Origin: Methanosarcina sp.
GTDB taxonomy: Archaea; Halobacteriota; Methanosarcinia; Methanosarcinales; Methanosarcinaceae
Length of the DNA: 8,554 nucleotides
NCBI GenBank assembly: GCA_013331265.1
Contig: DUGS01000002.1
Coordinates: forward strand, 5,125-13,678
Direction: 5' to 3'
The position numbers and the translations under genes are program-made. The notes under the pieces were generated by a model. The model had not been told where the DNA came from. It saw only the letters and a list, made by a program, of their open reading frames with translations, and did not search any database. Positions 1 through 5,148 of this stretch are shown one piece after another (the stretch's first letter is position 1; each line of letters starts with the position of its first letter).

Positions 1-374
1 GACAGGGGAAATTTAACAGAATTTATTTTTGTCCTGGTTACACTGGAATAAGCAGTAATAATTTATAAGTGTACTATAATTTAATTGGAAAATATATTAT
101 CAGATTGTTAATACTCAAGAGTTTAACGTAAACGTTTGCCTGATATGACAAAAAATTTAGAAGTTCTGAAAAAAGTTACTTTATCCTCATTCGGAAAAGG
201 GATATTTTAAGGTTAGAATCGAAAATTCTAAGTTATATTTATGGCAGTAGCTGTAAGTCTGCTGGATGAATTAAATTATCCTGATTAATTTGCAGTTATC
301 TTCCTGTATTAATTTCGTTTTAACCTCCACTGTTCCGGATGTGGAAAACAAAAAAGGTTTATAGGATGTGATTT
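1..374. other. Upstream non-coding region of the transporter operon
   Basis: This stretch is AT-rich and holds no convincing gene. It contains a perfect 7-bp hairpin (ttagaat at 213-219, attctaa at 225-231, 5-nt loop). Just after it is a TATA-like TTATATTTA at 233-241, which would place a transcription start near 260-265 and give a leader of roughly 110 nt before the transporter. A small palindrome gttta-acg-taaac lies at 121-133. The promoter call is weak because AT-rich words are common here. A 21-codon open frame from the ATG at 145 has no ribosome binding site and I do not call it. Confidence 0.4.
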
Positions 375-377
375 TTG

Positions 378-1844
378 GTGGTGAGAGAAGTCTGGAACAC
401 CAGAGTTGGATTTATTCTTGCAGCAATAGGTTCTGCAGTCGGCCTTGGAAATATCTGGAGGTTTAGCTACGCAGCGTATGAAAACGGAGGAGGAGCTTTT
501 CTGATTCCGTATTTTGTCGCTCTTCTTACTGCAGGTATCCCACTTATGATACTTGAGTTTGGGCTTGGAAGCAAGTTTCTTGGTTCAGCTCCAATTTCAC
601 TCAAAAGGGCAAAAAAAAGTTTCGAATGGATAGGCTGGTGGGGAGTAATTGCCAGCTTTATAATTACGACTTATTACTCTGTAATAATGGGCTGGAGCCT
701 TGTGTACCTATTAAAAGCGTTTACGCTTGGTTGGGGCACGGACACGGAAGCCTTTTTCAATAACGAACTTTTAAATGTATCCAGTTCTCCCTGGGACCTG
801 GGAAGCTTTTCCTATCCCGTCCTTATAGGACTGCTGATGACCTGGCTGGTCATCTGGATTATCGAAAAAAAAGGTGTACAGGCTGGAATTGAGAGGTCAA
901 GTAAAGTCTTTATTCCTCTTCTCTGGGTTCTTCTTTTCGTGCTCGTGTTCAGAGCAATAACCCTGGATGGCGCAATCAATGGAATAGAATGGTACCTGAA
1001 GCCAGATTTCAGCAAACTCACAGACATAAATGTCTGGCAGGCAGCCTACGGACAGGCATTTTACAGCCTGAGTCTTGGAATGGCAATAATGATTACTTAT
1101 TCAAGTTACCTTCCAAAAAAGAACGATATCGTAAACAACGCTTTCATTGTCAGCCTGGCAGACGGAGCCTTCAGTTTCACAATGGGTTTTGCGGTTTTCG
1201 GGACTCTCGGATACATGGCTTATGCCAAAGGGCTTGGAATCGAAGAAGTAGTAGCCCAGAGCATAGGTCTTGCCTTTGTGGTGCTGCCAGAAGCACTTAA
1301 TATGCTCCCTGGATTAAAGGCCCTTACTGCAGTTGCTTTATTCCTGTGCATTGTTATTGCCGCCCTTTCCTCCCTAATCTCCCTTGTGGAAGCTTTTGCC
1401 TCATCAATAATGGACAAATTTGATATGAAAAGGAGCAGGGCAGTTGATCTCACTATTGGCTTTGGGCTGCTTTTCAGCCTGATCTATGCAACCAGGGCAG
1501 GGATTTACTGGCTTGATATCATAGACCACTTCATTAATACCTACGGGCTGATTATAGTGGGCATCCTCGAAACCATTGCAATCGGCTGGATCTATGGTGC
1601 AGATATGATAAGAGAATGGGTCAATACTTATTCGGATTTCATGGCCGGGACCTGGTGGAATGCATGCATAAAAGTGGTGATTCCGGTTGTCCTGATGTAC
1701 CTCGTCTACGTAGATACCCGGTCAAACCTCGCTACACCATATGAGGGTTATGACACTGCAGCCCTTATGGTCGGAGCCGGAGTAATTGTCCTTGGAATCC
1801 TCATCTCTTTCCTTGCGCCTTTTGTCAATAAGGAGGTAGAGTAA
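378..1844 (+). CDS. NSS-family sodium-dependent amino-acid transporter (MetP-like large subunit)
   Basis: This is a sodium-coupled amino-acid importer of the neurotransmitter:sodium symporter family, in the cytoplasmic membrane. The 488-residue protein is almost entirely hydrophobic helices, about 11-12 of them, the usual size for prokaryotic members. Residues 20-41 carry the family signature of the unwound helix 1, AVGLGN-WRF...ENGGGAF, with Asn25 matching a sodium ligand of LeuT. Residues 228-244 match helix 6 (SLSLGMAIMITY). Ser331-Ser332 in ALSSLIS match the Na2-site Thr-Ser of LeuT helix 8. Asp262 in helix 7 probably takes the place of chloride, as acidic residues do in chloride-independent bacterial members. 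The start is uncertain among TTG 375, GTG 378 and GTG 381; GGATGTGAT at 364-372 is a near-perfect Shine-Dalgarno site and favours 375 or 378. The small partner gene follows one base after the stop. The substrate cannot be read from sequence; methionine or alanine is suggested only by analogy with MetPS. Confidence 0.93.
   Translation: MVREVWNTRVGFILAAIGSAVGLGNIWRFSYAAYENGGGAFLIPYFVALLTAGIPLMILEFGLGSKFLGSAPISLKRAKKSFEWIGWWGVIASFIITTYYSVIMGWSLVYLLKAFTLGWGTDTEAFFNNELLNVSSSPWDLGSFSYPVLIGLLMTWLVIWIIEKKGVQAGIERSSKVFIPLLWVLLFVLVFRAITLDGAINGIEWYLKPDFSKLTDINVWQAAYGQAFYSLSLGMAIMITYSSYLPKKNDIVNNAFIVSLADGAFSFTMGFAVFGTLGYMAYAKGLGIEEVVAQSIGLAFVVLPEALNMLPGLKALTAVALFLCIVIAALSSLISLVEAFASSIMDKFDMKRSRAVDLTIGFGLLFSLIYATRAGIYWLDIIDHFINTYGLIIVGILETIAIGWIYGADMIREWVNTYSDFMAGTWWNACIKVVIPVVLMYLVYVDTRSNLATPYEGYDTAALMVGAGVIVLGILISFLAPFVNKEVE
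1831..1837 (+). promoter_or_regulatory. Strong Shine-Dalgarno site of the small transporter subunit
   Basis: AGGAGGT lies inside the last codons of the transporter gene, 8 nt before the ATG at 1846. It is a full-strength archaeal ribosome binding site and is the main evidence that the 35-codon frame that follows is translated. Confidence 0.8.
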
Positions 1845-1845
1845 A

Positions 1846-1953
1846 ATGATGCTCTCGACAGGCAGCATTCTGATGGCTGTTTTCGGGTTCATAATCCTTT
1901 ACGGGGGGCTTGGGTTCTGCCTGAGCATAGCCCTGAGGAAGAGGAGTCCCTGA
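1846..1953 (+). CDS. MetS-like small subunit of the NSS transporter (35 aa)
   Basis: This 35-residue protein is too short for ordinary gene finding. It starts MMLSTGSILMAVFGF, continues as one membrane helix (about residues 8-30) with a glycine-rich LYGGLGFCLSIA segment, and ends in a basic tail RKRSP. A single helix with a conserved-looking GG pair and a positive C-terminus, placed directly after an NSS transporter, matches the MetS family of small subunits. In Corynebacterium glutamicum MetS is needed together with MetP for methionine and alanine uptake. The gene begins one base after the transporter stop and has a perfect ribosome binding site at 1831-1837, so the two are almost certainly co-translated. 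ATG 1849 is an alternative start one codon in. The assignment to MetS rests on size, topology and position. Direct activity with this partner is inference. Confidence 0.85.
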   Translation: MMLSTGSILMAVFGFIILYGGLGFCLSIALRKRSP

Positions 1954-1972
1954 AAAAAAGGTGAAGATACAG

Positions 1973-2084
1973 GGTCATCTGGGCGAGTTACTGGTAAAAT
2001 CTGAAAAAATGGGCACAAACTCCAGGTTTGAAAAAACGGAAGAAACCCCTAAGCTTAGATTTTTCAGTAACTCTCCCAACGACC
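1973..2084. repeat. Long imperfect inverted repeat / structured 3' UTR element
   Basis: tgggcgagttactg (1980-1993) and cagtaactctccca (2065-2078) are complementary over 14 positions with one mismatch. The stem extends outward through ggtc 1973-1976 with gacc 2081-2084. It extends inward through aaatct with agattt. The apical region has its own small hairpin, caaac-tccag-gtttg at 2016-2030. The whole could fold as a roughly 110-nt stem-loop just after the transporter operon. It might be a 3' UTR structure, a small RNA or a repeat element; sequence alone does not decide. Confidence 0.5.
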
Positions 2085-2202
2085 GGAAACGGAATTAAGA
2101 ATAAACAAAAACCCAGAAACCATTTTTAAATTCAGATATTATTGGTACTTCTGCCAGCTTGTCTGGCGGTCTGCTGAAAAAATGGACAGAAGCAAAAGAA
2201 AC

Positions 2203-2257
2203 AACCCGAAACTAAAGAAACAGAAAGTTACGGGTTTCCACTATTCTTTTTATCTAT
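2203..2257 (+). terminator. Terminator-like hairpin and U-rich tract after the transporter operon
   Basis: aacccgaaact (2203-2213) pairs with agttacgggtt (2226-2236) with a single mismatch over 11 bp and a 12-nt A-rich loop. A pyrimidine- and T-rich tract, ctattctttttatctatt, follows at 2241-2258. The arrangement suits termination of plus-strand transcripts coming from the transporter genes. Archaeal termination relies mainly on the T-tract, so the hairpin may be incidental. Confidence 0.35.
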
Positions 2258-2258
2258 T

Positions 2259-2292
2259 ATGTTTCTTCAGGTAACATGTTTCTTCAGGTAAC
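2259..2292. repeat. 17-bp perfect tandem duplication
   Basis: The 17-bp unit atgtttcttcaggtaac occurs twice back to back (2259-2275, 2276-2292) with no differences. It lies between the terminator-like hairpin and the 3' end of the small minus-strand gene. Identity of the two copies suggests a recent slippage or duplication event. No function is evident. Confidence 0.85.
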
Positions 2293-2303
2293 GTCAGCCG
2301 TTT

Positions 2304-2477
2304 TTACTTGCTGGCCTTTTCTTGTTCTCTTTCTTTTTTTTCGCGGACAGGCCACTTTCCTTCGTCAAGCGTGACAAGCTGGTAGTCTCTGGGTCCTATG
2401 GTCTTAAAAATCTCCTCTGCTGCGGAAGTGCGGGAGTACTCCGGAGAAGATTTCCCGCGTAAATTTATAGGTTTCAT
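2304..2477 (-). CDS. Small hypothetical protein (57 aa)
   Basis: This ATG-started minus-strand frame of 57 codons ends in TAA. The protein is charged and soluble: it begins MKPINLRGKSSPEYS, has a short amphipathic middle part (EEIFKTIGPRDYQLVTLDEG, about residues 21-40) and ends in a Lys/Glu-rich tail (REKKEREQEKASK). I do not recognise the family. Codon choice (CTT, GTC, GAC, AGA, ATA) resembles the neighbouring genes and looks coding. It lies 15 nt after the beta-helix gene, on the same strand and in the same reading frame, separated by TGA at 2493-2495. No Shine-Dalgarno site precedes the ATG, so it may be a translationally coupled second gene, a leaderless gene or the remnant of a longer one. 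UGA is an ordinary stop in these archaea, so a fusion is unlikely. Confidence 0.5.
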   Translation of the reverse strand: MKPINLRGKSSPEYSRTSAAEEIFKTIGPRDYQLVTLDEGKWPVREKKEREQEKASK

Positions 2478-2492
2478 GAAACAATCGGGTAT

Positions 2493-3752
2493 TCAACAAC
2501 TTTCCGAATTATTGTTTTTAAGGTTCACTCCATGTAAAGAAGTGAGTTTGACAAGCGGAAGATAGTCAAAATCACCTCCATTAACATTGTAAGGCAGGTC
2601 ACAAATCCCGTCGGAATTTGAATCTTCAGCGGTCTGAGAAAAACCGGTCCCGTTGAGATCAGCCCAGAAATTGCCTCCCAGGTATGGGCCATTCACGATA
2701 TTTGTTCCAGACGTTTTTGTGGTGTTCCAGATATTTCCTTCACTGTTTTCAGCCTTTACATTTACAGTATTGTTAAAGTAATTGTTATAGATTCGGTTGC
2801 CATCACTATAGTCCAGCAAATAGATTCCAGATTCATTACAGGAAGTTATTGTGTTGTTGAACAGTTCATTATTCTGGCTATTTTCTCTCAAAAAGATGCC
2901 TCTGCTGCTGTTAGAAATTGTGTTGTTATATACCATGGAATCATAGACTAAAATCAGGTAAATCCCATAATCGCAGTCCGTAATCAGGTTGTCATGAAGG
3001 ACAGTCCTCGCCTGAACATCGTACATATCAATTCCTGTACTGCAATTAATGACCTCATTGTTCGAAACGAGGTTTTCCCCTCCGCAGCACGCAATCCCTA
3101 TTCCTCCTCCATTAGAGAGCCTGTTCTTAGAAATTACATTATCCCAGCAGTGCGCACCAAGGATAAAATTTCCCTCTTTTATGGAATTGTTTATTGCCAT
3201 ATTCTTGCTGCACCCTTCATCAATCCAGATTCCGTTTCGGAAATAAGTATTGTTTGAGATTGTACTATTCCTTGAGCCCTGAAGGTAAACCCCATACTGG
3301 TTTTCAAAAATACAGTTCTTTTCGATTGTGCAGTTCTCAACCTGATCAAGGCAGATTCCTGCCTGAGGACATTCAAAACCATTCGATTTCGAGATAAAGA
3401 CCTCTCCTGACCCGGTTATGTTGAAGCCACTAATAGTTACATTATCAGCTTTAACCTGAAATACGCTGGAGTTCTCGTCCCTTGCTCTGATGAAAACATC
3501 ATCAGGGTTTTCAGGTTCCGATGTTACCGTTACTCCTGAAACATTGATAACAATATTTTCCTTATAGTCCCCGGCTTTTACAATAACGAAATCCCCGGTT
3601 GTAGAGTTATTTATTGCAGCCTGAATTGAAGTTCCGGGCTCAACATAAATTACTTCTGCACCCGCAATGCCTGCAGAAACCAGAAGCAAAGCGATAACCA
3701 GTGCAGTACTGGTTAGTTTGCTTAGACAATCTCCGATAAGTATAAATTTCAC
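2493..3752 (-). CDS. Secreted NosD-like right-handed parallel beta-helix protein
   Basis: This is a cell-surface or exported protein of 419 residues. Residues 1-32 form a signal peptide ending AGIAGA, with likely cleavage before EVIYV. The mature part opens with the typical IQAAINNST...DFVIVKAGDYKENIVIN segment of NosD/pectate-lyase-like beta-helices. It continues as about ten rungs of 20-23 residues rich in Asn, such as NNTISNSSRGIFLRENSQNN and GIYLLDYSDGNRIYNNYF. The C-terminal module GGNFWADLNGTG (359-370), a calcium-loop-like DSNSDGICD (377-385) and FDYLPL is shared by many Methanosarcina surface proteins. There are many N-X-S/T sequons and no clear membrane anchor; the protein ends NNNSESC. 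I chose GTG 3752 because GGAGG sits 7 nt upstream and a signal peptide starts exactly there. A longer frame from 3980 would put 76 unlikely residues before it. The ligand is unknown; such folds bind or cleave polysaccharide or act in surface layers. Confidence 0.88.
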   Translation of the reverse strand: MKFILIGDCLSKLTSTALVIALLLVSAGIAGAEVIYVEPGTSIQAAINNSTTGDFVIVKAGDYKENIVINVSGVTVTSEPENPDDVFIRARDENSSVFQVKADNVTISGFNITGSGEVFISKSNGFECPQAGICLDQVENCTIEKNCIFENQYGVYLQGSRNSTISNNTYFRNGIWIDEGCSKNMAINNSIKEGNFILGAHCWDNVISKNRLSNGGGIGIACCGGENLVSNNEVINCSTGIDMYDVQARTVLHDNLITDCDYGIYLILVYDSMVYNNTISNSSRGIFLRENSQNNELFNNTITSCNESGIYLLDYSDGNRIYNNYFNNTVNVKAENSEGNIWNTTKTSGTNIVNGPYLGGNFWADLNGTGFSQTAEDSNSDGICDLPYNVNGGDFDYLPLVKLTSLHGVNLKNNNSESC

Positions 3753-3759
3753 AGGTGAC

Positions 3760-3764
3760 CCTCC
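3760..3764 (-). promoter_or_regulatory. Shine-Dalgarno site fixing the beta-helix protein start
   Basis: On the minus strand GGAGG at 3764-3760 precedes the GTG at 3752 by 7 nt. It decides the start in favour of the signal-peptide form over the longer upstream frame. Confidence 0.75.
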
Positions 3765-3782
3765 ACAGATGACTTGCATAAT

Positions 3783-3817
3783 CATCGGTTCTGGATAGGA
3801 TATTCTTTGAACCGATG
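3783..3817. repeat. Perfect 9-bp inverted repeat in the leader of the beta-helix gene
   Basis: catcggttc (3783-3791) and gaaccgatg (3809-3817) are exact complements around a 17-nt spacer that itself contains a direct ggata-ggata. In the minus-strand transcript this would form a hairpin about 20 nt before the ribosome binding site. As DNA it could be an operator for a dimeric regulator. Either role is inference. Confidence 0.55.
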
Positions 3818-3870
3818 GTTGTTGCATATATCTACTAGAATTTATACTAATATTCAGATTAAATTCATTG

Positions 3871-3878
3871 TTTATATA
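3871..3878 (-). promoter_or_regulatory. TATA box candidate for the beta-helix gene
   Basis: The minus strand reads TATATAAA here (plus-strand tttatata), in the context ggTATATAAAcaatg. It predicts a transcription start near 3847 and a leader of about 95 nt containing the 3783-3817 hairpin. A second candidate, AGTATAAA near 3841-3848, would start the RNA right at the hairpin. Confidence 0.45.
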
Positions 3879-3970
3879 CCAATTTATATTAAATATTGGA
3901 GCCGAAAGGTAATAGAAATTGAGACCTAACTTCAAAAGGAGATAAAGCATGAAGGAATTCACCATAAACC

Positions 3971-3976
3971 TATAAC
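3971..3976 (+). promoter_or_regulatory. TATA box candidate for the radical SAM gene
   Basis: TATAAC in the context accTATAACcc is centred about 26 nt before the ATG at 3999. That is the spacing expected for a leaderless archaeal transcript. It supports the upstream ATG, which has no Shine-Dalgarno site. Confidence 0.35.
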
Positions 3977-3998
3977 CCATGCAAACAGATATTCTAAT

Positions 3999-5087
3999 AT
4001 GGGAGCCCCGAAGTACCTGAAACGATATCTTAAGGTTCAGGGAGATGAAATGCCTGCCCTCTCCAGGATAACAGAGAGAATTTCAGTTGAATTTAACCCG
4101 GAAATGGGACTTGAAGAACTCCGGAATATCCATAGGGAAAGCATTAAAGAATACAGGAAATTGCGGGAAAGCCTTGACATCGAAGCTATGGACGCCCTTG
4201 CTTATGCCGATAGTTCGGACAGGCTAAAGCTGTATACTAAAAGTTTCCTTGAGCTTCCTAAAGCCAGCCCTTCCCTCCTTGACCTCAAGGCTGCGATCGT
4301 GGACCGGCTGCTTGAGAACTGCACCTGCTGCGAGCGCCGCTGCAGGATAAACAGGAAAAAGGGAGAAAAAGGCTTTTGCAGGCTTACCGATGTCTCACGC
4401 TATGCCTCGGAGTTCCTGCACATGGGAGAAGAGCCAGAACTCATCCCTTCACACACGATCTTTTTTACAGGCTGTGTCTTTGCCTGTGTATACTGCCAGA
4501 ACTGGGACATCTCCACCTGCCCGGAATGCGGGACCGAGGTTGATCCCCGAAAACTTGCAAAGCTTGTCGATATCAGACGGCTGCACGGGGCAAAAAACGT
4601 GAACTTCGTAACCCCAACCCCGCACCCTCACACGGTCCTGAAAATTGTGCAGGAAATGTCGGCAAATACTCCGGTTATATGGAACTCGAACATGTACCAC
4701 TCAAAAGAGATTGCAGAAATCCTGGAAGGTGTGGTAGATGTCTATCTTGGGGACTTCAAGTACGGCAATAACGAGTGCGCCCAGAAATATTCAAAGGTAA
4801 AAAACTACCTGGAAGTCGTCCAGCCCAACTTCGAATACGCCTATGAGACCGCCGAAATCCTCCTCCGCCACCTCGTCCTCCCGGGCCACCTCGAATGCTG
4901 CACGCGGCCGATTGCGAGATGGGTTGCAGAACAAATACCTCAAATAAGGTTCAATCTGATGTTCCAGTATAGGCCCTGCTACCTGGCAATGGAATATCCA
5001 GAGATCGGACGACGCCTGACCCCAGAAGAAGAGTCAAAGGCTATTGAGATCGTAAGAGAAGCAGGGATTAAGGATTTACTGATCTGA
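3999..5087 (+). CDS. Radical SAM protein, PflX-like (COG1313 type)
   Basis: This is a cytoplasmic iron-sulfur enzyme of 362 residues that should use S-adenosylmethionine and a [4Fe-4S] cluster to make a 5'-deoxyadenosyl radical. The cluster motif CxxxCxxC is at Cys159, Cys163 and Cys166, within FFTGCVFACVYCQNWDIS. Upstream, Cys108, Cys110, Cys111, Cys115 and Cys127 in CTCCERRC...GEKGFC resemble the extra cysteine set that precedes the core in PflX and related proteins; HMGEEP follows as in that family. A further CPEC (Cys174, Cys177) lies just after the core motif. The first ~100 residues are a charged helical extension. Although often labelled pyruvate-formate-lyase activating enzyme, no such lyase lies nearby and the true substrate is unknown. 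The start is ATG 3999 with a TATA 26 nt upstream. ATG 4050, preceded by GGGAG at 4040-4044, is a credible alternative that would shorten the protein by 17 residues. Confidence 0.9.
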   Translation: MGAPKYLKRYLKVQGDEMPALSRITERISVEFNPEMGLEELRNIHRESIKEYRKLRESLDIEAMDALAYADSSDRLKLYTKSFLELPKASPSLLDLKAAIVDRLLENCTCCERRCRINRKKGEKGFCRLTDVSRYASEFLHMGEEPELIPSHTIFFTGCVFACVYCQNWDISTCPECGTEVDPRKLAKLVDIRRLHGAKNVNFVTPTPHPHTVLKIVQEMSANTPVIWNSNMYHSKEIAEILEGVVDVYLGDFKYGNNECAQKYSKVKNYLEVVQPNFEYAYETAEILLRHLVLPGHLECCTRPIARWVAEQIPQIRFNLMFQYRPCYLAMEYPEIGRRLTPEEESKAIEIVREAGIKDLLI

Positions 5088-5119
5088 TTAATGCTTAGTA
5101 GTAGTTATAATTATATGGA

Positions 5120-5127
5120 TATATAAA
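5120..5127 (+). promoter_or_regulatory. TATA box of the UAG-containing membrane protein gene
   Basis: TATATAAA, a textbook archaeal TATA element, is centred about 26 nt before the ATG at 5149. No good Shine-Dalgarno site precedes that ATG, so transcription probably begins at or next to the start codon and the gene is separate from the radical SAM gene. Confidence 0.6.
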
Positions 5128-5148
5128 ACTGCATACATAAATAGGAAT

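Noticed and set aside
145..210. A 21-codon frame upstream of the transporter
   Set aside because: No ribosome binding site and too short to separate from chance.
2493..2495. TGA as a recoded (selenocysteine) codon joining the beta-helix protein to the 57-codon frame
   Set aside because: Methanosarcina is not known to use selenocysteine, no insertion element is evident, and the beta-helix protein already ends with its usual C-terminal module.
3753..3980. An N-terminal extension of 76 residues on the beta-helix protein
   Set aside because: The extension covers the TATA box and hairpin, is AT-rich in content, and would bury a signal peptide that has its own ribosome binding site.
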